DNA of 64,000 nt from assembly GCA_963402885.1 (NCBI GenBank), contig OY727103.1, positions 126,501-190,500 of the forward strand, read 5' to 3'. This DNA is from Antedon bifida (Eukaryota > Echinodermata > Crinoidea > Comatulida > Antedonidae). Positions 43,401 to 49,785 of the stretch are shown here, piece by piece. The position numbers and the translations under genes are program-made. Numbering within the stretch: the first letter of the stretch is position 1; every line of letters begins with the position of its first letter. Below the pieces are notes generated by a model. It made no database searches and had not been told where the DNA came from. It saw only the letters and a program-made list of their open reading frames with translations.

Positions 43401-46400
43401 AAGAGTTAAGCAGGTTATCAGATCTACTACCAAGTGTATTTACACTCAAATCAGGATATTTTTTTAAATTTTGAATTCTATTTATTATACATCTCCTAAA
43501 TTCACAGTTTTCGGTCTGCCAACCTATAAAAGTCAACGTACATATGACACACAAAGTAATCGAAACACATCACATTGGCATTAACATTTACAAGATCTAT
43601 TCTGTCTAGCAAACTAAACAAAGTTATCAAAACTCAATTCTACATCTTTAGCTAAAATTTATGTTTAAAAAACGTTTTTATTGAAATAAATAGAATAAAA
43701 TAGACTACACTAAAGTCACATTGAATCAACTTCATCAATCTCTTGTCAAAAATGTGAATCTATTTTGTCTCTAGAATAAGGAATAAATATTCATCAGTTG
43801 TCTTTTACAGTTCTTATTGGAATCGACCCCATCCTCTGTGAAAACTACTGTGTCTCTAGAATTGGAAACAGGGTATTATAAAGCTCTTTATTGGAATTGA
43901 CCCCATCATCTGTGAAAACTAGGCCTACTGTGTCTATAGAATTGGAAACAGGGTATTATAAAGCTCTTTATTGGAATTGACCCCATCATCTGTGAAAACT
44001 AGGCCTACTGTGTCTATAGAATTGGAAACACAGTATCTATAAAGCTCTTATTGGAATCGACCCCATCATCTGTGAATATTGTATCTATAATAAAGTTGTT
44101 TGCTAATTTGGATACTACATCCTGGTACCTAATTATAATAAAATGTGCAAAACTGTATGTTATTGGATATGCATATATCATCTTTCAACAACGATGAAAA
44201 TATGATAAGAAAGTCTGAACAACAATCATGAAGCGTGTAATTAAAAGCGGGCTAATCAAGTAATTTGTTGTCGTGTCGCTCGACTGAAGGGACAATCCAA
44301 AAAATATCGGTAATTTTATAACTGGAAACAGAAATTTGTTTTGTTATTGTAATCTAAATCAAATCTTAAATGAATGGGTTTTTTCCGGCTATCTCTACTA
44401 TGAATGAAGGGAGAATCAACAAAATATCGGTAATTTTATAACTAGAAACAGAAATTTGTTTTGTTATTGTAATCTAAAGTCATATTTTAAGTGAACAGGT
44501 TTTTTCGCATATCTCTACTATGAATGAAAGGACAATCCACAAAATATTGGTAATTTTAGAACTGGAAACAGAACTTGATTGTAATCTACTGTAAATCATA
44601 TCTGAACGTTTTTGTTCCGCCTAGCTTATGATCATCCGCATGAATATTCCGGACTGATTCTCACAACAATTTTGCATTGCATTCTGGGATGTTAAAATAA
44701 ACACAGATCAATCAATCGTCCGATTATGTTTCTCGCTTTAGATGTTTTGACATTTAACGATTATAAATCACTTAGAATTTGATGAATTAATTTCTAAAAG
44801 TAGATGTCAACTTCGTTTTACTTGAATTATTGTAAAAAATATATTATTTCTATTGACACATTTTAGATATGTAATAAGGGACAATTTCATGACCAAAATA
44901 TTCAAAATATTAATGTTGAGAATTTTTTTTCTTCTAAATTTGGTATTATCAATATACTGAATAAAGATGTCACAATTGGCTGATAGATTCTACATTCTTC
45001 CATATCTCTATGATTCTTACATAAACTCTATATTAAAACATTGTGAATCCTCCTTTGACATTAAACATTTTGTGGATTAATTTTGATCAATTGAATGTTG
45101 TTGTGATATGAAGACAATGTAACTGGTTAATTAAAGAAGACCTTAATTACATACACAGCAGCTGAAATGCTCTATAACAGCACTGCAATATGTTAATGAG
45201 CTCTTTGTTTTGCTATTGATTACAACGCTATGTTCAAGTCTTCATTTTCGATTCTAAGTCTAAGTTTAAGTTACCAAAGTATTCTTAAATTCAAAACATT
45301 ATGCTAATGTTTAAAGGTACATTAATTAATACTTATTTTAAAACTAATAACAATTTTAAAACATAATGTATTTTATAAAAAAAACTAATATATATTGTTC
45401 AAAAATAATATTGTTCAAGAAGATATTGTTCATGGAATACACTTGAATATAAATTTCATTTTTAATTATGGATACAAAGCCTAAAAAGTATATCAAATTT
45501 GAAATTAAAAAGTGAAGTGAACGGGCAAAGACAAACATTACTAATAATTTAGAATTATGACATATTGTATAACTATATTACTGTGTATTGAAGAGCTTTT
45601 AAAAAATGTTATCTTAGAATTATCTTAGATTTAGTACAAACATGGAGGAAAAAATAAATAAATAAATTATTTTTTCCTCCATGGTACAAACTTGAGTACA
45701 GTTAACAAATGAGATTGTTCAGCCTATATTAAGATAACACTATTTGAAACCAATCTTATAGCGAGGAAACAAACAAAAATGTCACGGTACGATATTAAAG
45801 GAGCACTCATAATAGTGACATGTGACACCAGTAAGCAATCATATGATAATGACATGTGCTGACGAGTTGCCATGGTTAAATAAAGCCCCAGTGATTGCTA
45901 CCAGAATGGCTTTCATCATTAAATATAGCTGCAATAATCAAGCACGCTAAGATACAGCTTTCTACCATTCGCTTTCTTAAATTATTCAACCTTTCCTATT
46001 TCATTAAGCATTTTTCTTTTCATTATTTTCTCATGCTATAAAAATGACCCATGTACTGACAACACAACACCGTTCAGACAAAAACTCATGTATCAATAAA
46101 TATTCTCTTGCATAATAAAAACAAGATGGTTTTATAGACTAACTGTTACTTTATTTTACTGTATTTTATTTGAAAATAAATAATAGATAAATAAAATGCA
46201 AATTTTAGCATTATAAAACACCTTTCCTTTTATCATAATAATCAATATTTTTAGAATATATTTCTTTTAAAAAATACAATTAAATTTTCTTCTATAATAA
46301 CAACAATAACTACTATTTGGACAAAAACTTAGGTATACTAATGTAAGGCAAAAGCTTGAATCGTGGGCAACGTTATATAAATAAACTTGTAAAATGAAAC

Positions 46401-49400
46401 ATGTAAACCAACATTATATAAAATTAATCATCAAGATCGATGCTGAATTGTAAAGCTTTTTTGAATGTTGGTATTGCAAATTCAGTACTGAACTCAAACG
46501 AAATTGAATACAGTTTTTCCTGTAAAAACGTTATATCAACCTACAGGAGTGTTGTATTATTATTATTTGTATAATGTAAAGAGGGACTACAGCGACAGGT
46601 CCATCGGGCCTTTTGTAGTCTCTTGACTATATATATTATATGTCAACCATTGTTAATGTTATGATATAATATTTTTGGTCAATAAACTGAAGGATAAAGT
46701 GCTTCTTGGAATTCTAGAGTGTATATCTTATGAACCTACACGATTGTTTTTCTTTCTTGTTTATTAATCATTGATCACATACAACAGTTGTTTTTTTTTT
46801 ACATTTCTACTGTAATTGGTCAAAAATATTTCAACATAAATCAACCTTCATTAAACTCAGCCAATGTATACAAGAGGAGATTCTTAGAATACGGATGACG
46901 TACATACGTCTTAAAATGTTGCAACTTACCAAATTAGTATTTATGTCGTTAGAATCTTGCTCTGGAAATGGAGTATAGACAGCGAGGGCGACACAATTCG
47001 CAAATATCGTAAACAAGATGATTACATCAAATGGTCTGGTTGTAAATTAGTTAAGAAAATTGTTTATAAAATACACGTAAAAAGTTAGTTATGGAGGAAA
47101 GAAATAAAAAATATTAAAATTCAAAAAAGTAAAAGTATGTGTGTATCATCTATTAATAGGATGCATATAAATTTAAACAAAAAATTATTATAATATTTGC
47201 AAATATAAATATAAAAATGCAAAATAAATTATTAAAATAACATCAATATTATCAAACTATTTATAGAGCTGTACAGTATATATAAGTAAAATTGATCAAA
47301 GTACAGTATATTACACTTTCGTAATTCAATGTGCGATTTATCGACAATATCAAACAATACTTGTATGTAAATGAGGTATTAATCAGTTGATGTTAATTAT
47401 GTAAATTTCCAATATTATTGATTAATTAAACAACATTAAAAAATCAATGAAATCATTGAACCATGACTCATGTATGTTGTCATAGATAGCTGAACAGGTT
47501 AAATATTAAATACTTTAAAATAAATATGTATAATTATTCTATCAGATATTTTTGTAAAGCACCCAATATAAAACAAACAAATTGCAAAATTGTCATGGCT
47601 TTTCTGTGCAATAAAAGTAATATTTTGATAAAAACTAATGTGCAAATAATGTTGGATATCACTTTACAACATTTTAAGTTTAATTGACATTTAGACAAAA
47701 TTATTACAAAAGGATACTTCCATTCTACCAGACGTATGCAAAACCGCCGAACAGGATTGTCCAACGTTAGACAAAAAAGTGCCCTCTGTGGTCGCAGTGT
47801 ACTTGAATGGTGCGTTTTTTTCTTAGCATAGGAGTTGTTTGTTCTGTTGCGTGTCATAGTTTGAGCCGTGGTTGTGATAGCTAAGGTAGTATGCCACGCT
47901 GGGCTTAAAGGGTTTTCTGGTAAGTTAGACGAAGGTTGTGAACTTAAAGTGGTGTACCCCGACACATAACGGCCCCGACTTGAGACAGCTGAACCACTGT
48001 GGTTAACTCCTGAAATGAATCCAATAATTTATGATAAAAAAATTATACTAAAAAGTAAACATTTTGCCAGTCAATCCAAGCGTCATCCAAGTATATGAGA
48101 GGTATAAGTAAAAGTTGTCAAGTACAATCTAATATTAGAATAACTAGGAACATTTATAAATAGAAAATAAAATTCTCTTTCTGATATTTGAACCGATTTC
48201 TTTCAAAAAACCATAAACCATAAATAACAAAAATGTGAATACTTCTATAAATCCACATGAACAGTTTAATTATTATAATTTCTATATAAAATTTGTTTTG
48301 TTTGTGTTAACATTGAATGACTATGCAATAGCATAAACATCCTCACTCCCAACAACTTGCTTACAATTCAAGACACCAGCAATCAATGGGTATTATAGAT
48401 GCCGACGCCAAAATCAATTGATTTACAAAATTCATATTGATTCAATACAGAATACACAAGTACGTTATTGTATGACCTACATGTTTACAAATGTATGCAC
48501 TTTTGGTCTACTGCAGTAATCTACTAGTTTACTGCAGTAGTATTTTGTTTGATAGCAGTTACTACTGTATATCAATTCTACTATTGACAGGCTCAGTATT
48601 TTGTCTTTACATTGCATTTCAGTTATTGAATAAAGGTTGATTTTCTCAGACATTTAACTTTTATTTTATTATTATTTCAACTACATCCAACAGCGAAAAA
48701 TCGCCAATTATAGGATGCATTAAAAATATATCACTTCCTTCATTATATAGATACCAAACAAAAACATAAATGGCTTTTTCATTTTAGAATTCATGGTAGG
48801 CCTACAACCTGTCAGTTCTCTTTTGCACCTAATGCAATACTGTATAACTGTAAAGTTAAGATAAATAGGAGAATGTATTTTTTATGTTTGAGGTTAGACT
48901 GTACTCTTGTAAATATATCAACTTATTTTAATTATTATAAAATGTACAGTATTGAATAATTATCATAAGTAATTTTTAATCTTTTATCTATTTTTTTATC
49001 AGAGAATTGTGTTGTTTTTTGTGTTGTTTTAGTGCTTATCTACGTGTTGGTGCAATTATTTTGGAGTAGTTTTGACAAGGTATGTGCTAGTATTTTGGTT
49101 TTTTTTTTTGTTAACACAGTTTGTCAATACTCCTTGGACCTTGCAACAATCTCACCTTCATGACCTTTACATGAACGAAAGAAAAATCAATTTGCAAATA
49201 ACACCGTAACACATGTAACTGTATGAATATTAAACAATTATTTAATTTATTCAGAGATAAGTCCCTTGATACAGATTACTTAGTACTTACTAACACTCTA
49301 TAAAAGTAATTTAACTTAATTAATTTATCAAACTACAAATTGGTGACTTACTGTAAATGAAATTAAATATTTTATATTAGATTCTGAAAATTAACCTGTG

Positions 49401-49785
49401 GTGTGTATTGTCTACTCTTTAAAAATGTTCATGTTTAACTTAAATCAAAGTAATTAATATTTTTTTTTTTATTATTATTTCATTTCCAAAAACACATTGA
49501 TATTATGATACACTATTCTTCTGAAATGTTCAGCCAATCCCAAGCTGGGATAAACCCACCCTACCCCTTCTCCCCTGCTTGAGTCTCCATTAGGCCTAGC
49601 TAAGTGATGGACGTGAAAGGATGAAAACGAAATAATATTTTTTAAAGACTGAGCTAGACTAGACATCGCTCTTAGTCTTAACATTGAGCCAATGGATGCA
49701 GCGCCGCACAGGAATTTTCCCTGCGCGCAACACCTGCATGCAAATCACATAACATAGCCTACGTACCTGTGGACGATTTTTCCAT
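1354..49785 (-). CDS. Cav1: L-type (Cav1) voltage-gated calcium channel alpha-1 subunit, N-terminal half (spliced, 3' end outside window)
   Basis: Pore-forming subunit of a plasma-membrane L-type calcium channel. Twenty exons join in phase into 912 codons: N-terminus (1-about 103), IS1-IS6 (about 104-376), I-II loop with the AID (about 376-500), IIS1-IIS6 (about 500-730), II-III loop (about 730-868) and IIIS1. Diagnostic motifs seen: pore loops TMEGW (domain I) and TGEDW (domain II), each with the selectivity glutamate; S4 segments [16 protein letters not shown] and [15 protein letters not shown]; the [17 protein letters not shown]; and [13 protein letters not shown] after IIS6. The last reads as Cav1; Cav2 channels carry a different sequence here. 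Exon sizes 106, 140 and 104 nt equal, as I recall them, those of vertebrate Cav1 genes. Several donors are non-consensus (GTATCC, GTACGC, GTACGA, GTATAG) and were fixed by phase and homology. The remainder of the gene lies beyond base 1. Confidence 0.95.
1678..1834 (-). CDS. Cav1: Cav1 exon 19: II-III loop to pre-IIIS1
   Basis: 157 nt. An Asp run (DEDDDDD, from a CAT/ATG-type triplet repeat) is followed by [19 protein letters not shown] and [10 protein letters not shown]. The RPRRxSEL block and FIFS match the end of the vertebrate Cav1 II-III loop. Donor GTAGAT, phase 2 out. Confidence 0.92.
1988..2040 (-). CDS. Cav1: Cav1 exon 18: II-III loop
   Basis: 53 nt, phase 2 in and 1 out, donor GTAAGT. 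Encodes the acidic peptide [17 protein letters not shown]. Support comes from splice sites and phases on both sides; the sequence itself is not family-specific. Confidence 0.8.
2041..2520 (-). other. Cav1 intron 17
   Basis: AT-rich intron containing the 52-bp tandem repeat at 2091-2242; nothing else seen. Confidence 0.85.
2091..2242. repeat. 52-bp tandem repeat, about 2.9 copies
   Basis: Copies start with TACTATTG at 2091, 2143 and 2195; core CACCATGTGACCCACAATC. Copies differ at only a few bases, so the expansion is recent. Confidence 0.95.
2521..2770 (-). CDS. Cav1: Cav1 exon 17: end of IIS6 and start of II-III loop
   Basis: 250 nt. [20 protein letters not shown] followed by a charged, probably helical stretch ([18 protein letters not shown]). 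The later part, with [12 protein letters not shown], is not conserved with vertebrate channels. Donor GTACGA, phase 2 out. Confidence 0.95.
2958..3078 (-). CDS. Cav1: Cav1 exon 16: pore loop II and IIS6 start
   Basis: 121 nt. Starts [20 protein letters not shown]; the Glu of TGEDW is the domain II selectivity residue. The donor is GTATCC at 2957, not the GTAACT eight bases earlier in transcript order. Only this choice rebuilds the invariant FICGNYILLN across the junction. Confidence 0.94.
3079..3570 (-). other. Cav1 intron 15
   Basis: AT-rich sequence with a short (TTA)n run near the acceptor side of exon 15; nothing else seen. Confidence 0.8.
3571..3781 (-). CDS. Cav1: Cav1 exon 15: IIS5 and start of pore loop II
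   Basis: 211 nt. [20 protein letters not shown], then [17 protein letters not shown] and [13 protein letters not shown]. Nearly identical to vertebrate Cav1 over the S4-S5 linker and S5. Donor GTAACG, phase 0 out. Confidence 0.98.
3782..4241 (-). other. Cav1 intron 14
   Basis: Contains (TA)n-rich and (TTTA)n-rich low-complexity sequence at 3845-3900; no other feature seen. Confidence 0.8.
4242..4467 (-). CDS. Cav1: Cav1 exon 14: IIS2 to IIS4
   Basis: 226 nt. Contains [33 protein letters not shown] and the S4 ladder [17 protein letters not shown]. The donor GTACGC is weak but is fixed by the split Lys codon that leads into [13 protein letters not shown] of the next exon. Confidence 0.96.
4468..4999 (-). 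other. Cav1 intron 13
   Basis: Includes two diverged copies of a short segment built on ACTGAACCAATTAAAGAAG (about 4520 and 4610). No exon-like sequence seen. Confidence 0.75.
5000..5160 (-). CDS. Cav1: Cav1 exon 13: pre-IIS1 basic segment and IIS1
   Basis: 161 nt. [20 protein letters not shown] and then [25 protein letters not shown] and AVKS are Cav1 hallmarks just before IIS1. Phase 2 in and 1 out, donor GTATGA. Confidence 0.96.
5434..5527 (-). CDS. Cav1: Cav1 exon 12: distal I-II loop
   Basis: 94 nt, phase 1 in and 2 out, donor GTATAG. Encodes an acidic, Ser-rich loop ([17 protein letters not shown]) ending QKKR. The split Arg codon completes correctly with the next exon, giving [10 protein letters not shown]. 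Confidence 0.85.
5528..6445 (-). other. Cav1 intron 11 with an internal duplication
   Basis: Two diverged copies of a segment of about 110-120 bp lie at about 5811-5921 and 5976-6096. Both run through TACTTTTTAACTC, GTGAGTGGAAA and GATGTAGACAAAATATAA to GATGCATTATAACAA. A related CTTTGTCCACACAC motif occurs at 5657. It is probably a decayed repeat of unknown class. Confidence 0.7.
6446..6481 (-). CDS. Cav1: Cav1 exon 11: 36-nt I-II loop microexon, probably a cassette
   Basis: Acceptor TTGCCTGCTGCAG, donor GTATGA, phase 1 in and out. Adds 12 residues, with [11 protein letters not shown] between the split codons. Since 36 nt is a multiple of three and the phases match, it can be included or skipped without changing the frame. 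There is no close homologue in vertebrate channels that I recall; mammalian CACNA1C has an alternative exon 9* in this region. Support is from splice sites and phase only. Confidence 0.5.
6482..8944 (-). other. Cav1 intron 10
   Basis: 2.46 kb of AT-rich intron. I saw no exon, tandem array or recognisable mobile element in it. Confidence 0.7.
8945..8998 (-). CDS. Cav1: Cav1 exon 10: I-II loop
   Basis: 54 nt, acceptor TTTTCTTTTCAG, donor GTAAGT. Encodes [18 protein letters not shown]; the EDIxPE start matches the acidic segment after the AID in vertebrate Cav1 channels. Confidence 0.85.
8999..9795 (-). other. Cav1 intron 9 with a tandem duplication and a MITE
   Basis: Two diverged copies of a 141-bp segment (9329-9470 and 9471-9548 plus 9709-9775) share GATCC..TATTAAAAGTACTC and GCTTCAGAATCTCTAAGAGG. 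A TA-MITE interrupts the second copy. Confidence 0.85.
9549..9706. mobile_element. TA-MITE copy 2, with empty-site evidence
   Basis: Begins TAAAGCTCTGTC and ends GACAAAGCTTTA. In the neighbouring uninterrupted duplicate the matching site reads CACACTAAGAAG. Here it reads CCACTA, then the element, then TAGAAG, so insertion duplicated TA. Confidence 0.9.
9796..9911 (-). CDS. Cav1: Cav1 exon 9: proximal I-II linker with the AID
   Basis: 116 nt. Encodes [19 protein letters not shown] followed by the alpha-interaction domain [14 protein letters not shown]. All consensus AID positions (QQ, E, L, GY, WI) are present, so binding of a Cav-beta subunit is expected. Its first base completes the glycine left split by either copy of exon 8. 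Phase 2 in, 1 out. Confidence 0.97.
11747..12280. repeat. 267-bp tandem duplication, two near-identical copies
   Basis: Copies at 11747-12013 and 12014-12280, both beginning CTGCTGCAAATAGATCAC. I see essentially no differences until the end of the unit, so this is a very recent duplication or an assembly artefact. Confidence 0.95.
13971..14086. repeat. 56-bp tandem repeat, two copies
   Basis: AATGAAAAGAGAAAAATAAA recurs at 13971 and 14027, with A/G differences such as CCAGAGAGAC versus CCGGAGAGTC. Confidence 0.9.
14445..14515 (+). pseudogene. Degenerate tRNA-like sequence
   Basis: A perfect anticodon arm, TCTGC-ATGTTAA-GCAGA (anticodon GTT, Asn by the code), is followed by a B-box-like GGGTTCGAATCTC. 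The acceptor stem pairs poorly (about 4 of 7) and the D arm is weak. I read it as a tRNA pseudogene or SINE head rather than a working tRNA. Confidence 0.3.
17399..17502 (-). CDS. Cav1: Cav1 exon 8, second copy (8-like): IS6
   Basis: 104 nt with the same phases as the copy at 17944-18047, acceptor TTCATCCCACAG and donor GTAAGT. Encodes [20 protein letters not shown] and continues [21 protein letters not shown] recalls human exon 8. Both glycines corresponding to the Timothy-syndrome sites (LG and SG) are kept in both copies. Substitutions cluster in the outer loop and early S6, the pattern expected of functional alternatives. Confidence 0.95.
17503..17943 (-). other. Intron between the two alternative IS6 exons
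   Basis: 441 bp. A short hairpin, GGTGAT-AAA-ATCACC read on the minus strand (17915-17929), lies 14 bases after the donor of the first copy. No other exon seen. Confidence 0.8.
17944..18047 (-). CDS. Cav1: Cav1 exon 8, first copy (8a-like): IS6
   Basis: 104 nt, acceptor GATTGGCAG, donor GTAAGT, phase 0 in and 2 out. Encodes [20 protein letters not shown] and continues with the S6 helix [20 protein letters not shown] and PWVYF recall human CACNA1C exon 8a. It is one of two mutually exclusive choices for IS6: including both would add 208 nt and break the frame. Confidence 0.95.
18290..18405 (-). mobile_element. Possible retroelement 3' end with a (GAT)n tail
   Basis: Read on the minus strand, a non-repeat segment of about 90 bp (GACGAATAGCGTAACGGATG) ends in (GAT)n, and the whole lies inside the minisatellite. 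A simple-repeat tail is typical of LINE/SINE 3' ends. Too short to classify. Confidence 0.35.
18800..18850. repeat. Perfect inverted repeat, 21-bp arms, 9-bp loop
   Basis: Arms 18800-18820 and 18830-18850 are exact reverse complements (TCTGGCGGATTGTAGAAAAG and its partner) around GACGAAGTA. A T-run and a tail with AATAAATGAATTG follow to about 18933. The whole looks like an inserted element within the minisatellite. Confidence 0.95.
19869..20065 (-). CDS. Cav1: Cav1 exon 7: domain I turret and pore loop
   Basis: 197 nt. Contains the Cys-rich extracellular loop ([13 protein letters not shown], with an N-glycosylation sequon NTT) and the pore helix [20 protein letters not shown] followed by EGW. 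The Glu of TMEGW is the domain I selectivity residue. Donor GTAAGT, phase 0 out, as required by both copies of exon 8. Confidence 0.97.
20116..20260. mobile_element. TA-MITE copy 3
   Basis: Full-length copy in the opposite orientation to copy 1, from TAAAGCTCTGTC to GACAGAGCTTAA. It fills about half of the 285-bp intron 6 (20066-20350) and lies about 50 bp from the acceptor of exon 7. Confidence 0.9.
20351..20503 (-). CDS. Cav1: Cav1 exon 6: IS5
   Basis: 153 nt. Encodes [20 protein letters not shown] and then [19 protein letters not shown], matching the S4-S5 linker and S5 of domain I. Donor GTAAGA, phase 1 in and out. Confidence 0.97.
20504..21799 (-). other. Cav1 intron 5
   Basis: 1.3 kb of AT-rich intron with no recognisable element or extra exon. 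Confidence 0.7.
21800..21915 (-). CDS. Cav1: Cav1 exon 5: IS3-S4 loop and IS4 voltage sensor
   Basis: 116 nt, phase 2 in and 1 out, donor GTAAGT. A short Ser-rich S3-S4 loop (NTSSSSTLD) precedes the S4 arginine ladder [20 protein letters not shown]. Confidence 0.97.
21916..26420 (-). other. Cav1 intron 4 (4.5 kb)
   Basis: AT-rich. The one distinctive tract is a G-rich run at 24820-24843 (plus strand), with G-tracts separated by single T or A. No extra IS3 or IS4 exon copy seen. Confidence 0.7.
24820..24843 (+). repeat. G-rich tract with G-quadruplex potential
   Basis: Runs of seven and more G broken only by TGGA, on the strand opposite the channel transcript. Confidence 0.9.
26421..26560 (-). 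CDS. Cav1: Cav1 exon 4: IS2 to IS3
   Basis: 140 nt. Begins [19 protein letters not shown] and ends with [18 protein letters not shown]. Donor GTAAGT, phase 2 out. It follows a 20.4-kb intron, the longest in the gene. Confidence 0.97.
27690..27969 (+). mobile_element. 5'-truncated non-LTR retrotransposon with ORF2 tail
   Basis: In one frame (27690-27821) reads [20 protein letters not shown], then [12 protein letters not shown] and a stop. This is the typical C-terminal tail of LINE ORF2 proteins (CRT..R..NSF.P.AIRLLN). A 3' UTR of about 120 bp ends in a (TTGAA)n tail at 27942-27969. The reverse transcriptase region is missing, so the copy is dead on arrival. Clade not determined. Confidence 0.8.
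28091..28168. repeat. 18-bp tandem repeat, about four copies
   Basis: Unit GGACTAGCACCGCGATAT. Confidence 0.9.
28334..28475. repeat. 47-bp tandem repeat, three copies
   Basis: Units start ACAAGTG at 28334, 28381 and 28428; each contains CCTTACACAGAAAGAGTG. Confidence 0.95.
28612..30338. mobile_element. hAT-like non-autonomous DNA transposon with G-rich ends (1727 bp)
   Basis: Terminal inverted repeats CAGTGGTGGCGCCAG at 28612 and CTGGCGCCACCACTG ending at 30338 are exact complements, flanked by identical 8-bp direct repeats TTATCAAG (28604-28611 and 30339-30346). A CAG start and 8-bp target duplication are hallmarks of the hAT superfamily. Sub-terminal CCCCGACGGGGGG-type blocks lie inside both ends (28640-28720, 30240-30320), in inverted relation. 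The interior is more GC- and CpG-rich than its surroundings. Its short open frames do not resemble a transposase, so the element presumably relied on one in trans. Confidence 0.9.
30878..31062. repeat. 14-bp tandem repeat
   Basis: Unit AACACATTGCAGCT, about 11 copies, with two longer variants containing TTGTACCTACTGTA. Confidence 0.95.
32191..32280. repeat. 37-bp tandem repeat, about 2.4 copies
   Basis: ACAATGTGTACTTAATTACC recurs at 32191, 32228 and 32265. Confidence 0.9.
32354..33953 (+). mobile_element. Solo LTR candidate (1600 bp)
   Basis: Starts TGTAACCCTG and ends CTGGGTTACA, giving TG...CA ends with an 8-bp inverted match, flanked by the 4-bp repeat TTTG (32350-32353 and 33954-33957). 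An AATAAA (33837-33842) lies about 110 bp before the end, which suggests plus orientation. No second LTR, primer-binding site or gag-pol sequence is seen, so recombination to a solo LTR is likely. A 4-bp match alone could be chance; no other copy is in the window to confirm the ends. Confidence 0.5.
34888..35034. mobile_element. TA-MITE copy 4
   Basis: TAAGCTCTGTCTACACTATC on the left and GATAGTGTAGACAGAGCTTTA on the right (inverted), about 147 bp. The right inner TIR is shortened. Confidence 0.9.
37591..37801. repeat. 29-bp tandem repeat, seven copies
   Basis: Unit ATGGCGATCATCAACAACCA plus GCTATTATC, starting every 29 bp from 37591; copies alternate between AGATATT, AGCTATTAAC and AGCTATTATC variants. 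Confidence 0.97.
39707..39840. mobile_element. TA-MITE copy 5
   Basis: TAAAGCTCTGTCTACACCAT (left TIR shortened) to GATAGTGTAGACAGAGCTTA. It ends about 115 bp before the foldback element. Confidence 0.9.
39957..41482. mobile_element. Foldback-type element with tandem-repeat inverted arms (1526 bp)
   Basis: Outer ends TGTTGAACCCACAAATG and its reverse complement are flanked by 5-bp direct repeats GCATA (39952-39956 and 41483-41487). Each arm has an outer array of CACAAATGTGAAAACGCATC-like units (39963-40390; inverted, shorter copy 41268-41480) and an inner unique part of about 370 bp (40390-40768 against 40884-41265). The centre carries a third, direct copy of part of the inner arm. Long, internally repetitive inverted arms around a short loop define Foldback-like elements. 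No transposase frame is present. Confidence 0.88.
43200..43245 (-). repeat. (GATA)n microsatellite, possible LINE tail
   Basis: Seven or so GATA units. On the minus strand the order is GGACAATAAAAGTTATA and then (TATC)n, which resembles a LINE 3' end with poly(A) signal and simple-repeat tail; the body toward 43540 is not recognisable. Confidence 0.6.
43811..44085. repeat. 75-80-bp tandem repeat, four copies
   Basis: Copies of TTATTGGAAT-GACCCCATC at about 43814, 43888, 43968 and 44048, each followed by CTGTGAAAACTA and ATTGGAAACA. Confidence 0.95.
44281..44625. repeat. 120-bp tandem repeat, about 2.8 copies
   Basis: TGAA(A/G)GGACAATC copies at 44285, 44405 and 44525, each followed by AATATCGGTAATTTTATAAC. 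Confidence 0.93.
45641..45683. repeat. Perfect 17-bp inverted repeat with 9-bp loop
   Basis: CATGGAGGAAAAAATAA (45641-45657) and its exact complement (45667-45683). Confidence 0.95.
46930..47035 (-). CDS. Cav1: Cav1 exon 3: IS1 and S1-S2 loop
   Basis: 106 nt. Encodes [20 protein letters not shown] followed by [14 protein letters not shown]. Acceptor TTACAACCAG, donor GTAAGT, phase 2 in and 0 out. The split lysine of VEWK is completed by its first base. Confidence 0.96.
47036..47717 (-). other. Cav1 intron 2
   Basis: 682 bp of AT-rich intron; nothing recognised. Confidence 0.8.
47718..48009 (-). CDS. Cav1: Cav1 exon 2: cytoplasmic N-terminus up to IS1
   Basis: Acceptor TTCATTTCAG, donor GTATCC (weak), phase 1 in and 2 out. 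It encodes a Ser/Thr-rich N-terminus, a basic patch (AKKKTHH) and the conserved block [14 protein letters not shown] followed by VEWK, which matches the pre-IS1 block of Cav1. A Trp in the PAWHTTLAI stretch sits where vertebrate Cav1.2/1.3 carry the NSCaTE calmodulin-binding motif. Confidence 0.93.
48010..49766 (-). other. Cav1 intron 1
   Basis: 1.76 kb of AT-rich intron; no repeat or additional exon recognised. An open frame at 49475-49684 (minus) lacks any family signature. Confidence 0.65.
49767..49785 (-). CDS. Cav1: Cav1 exon 1, coding part: start codon and six codons
   Basis: Reads MEKSST followed by a split glycine codon and donor GTACGT. I chose this start because it ends in phase 1, exactly what exon 2 requires, has a strong Kozak context (A at -3, G at +4), and has an in-frame stop nine bases upstream. 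The untranslated leader extends to higher coordinates; its start is not visible. An alternative first exon further upstream, as in vertebrate Cav1 genes, cannot be excluded. Confidence 0.6.

Larger units (their letters stand above)
26561..46929 (-). other. Cav1 intron 3 (20.4 kb), the main repository of mobile DNA
   Basis: Contains LINE tails (27690, 43200), a hAT-like element (28612), a solo-LTR candidate (32354), MITE copies (34888, 39707), a foldback element (39957) and tandem repeats at 28091, 28334, 30878, 32191, 37591, 43811 and 44281. The stretches 31100-32190, 35035-37560, 38150-39700, 41490-42900 and 44630-46900 show no clear gene. A 78-codon open frame at 31609-31845 (plus) has no recognisable similarity. 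Confidence 0.85.

Noticed and set aside
47100-47400. Search for a second, alternative IS1 exon like vertebrate exon 3 variants
   Set aside because: No second segment with FANCVAL-like sequence or matching phase was found near 46930-47035.
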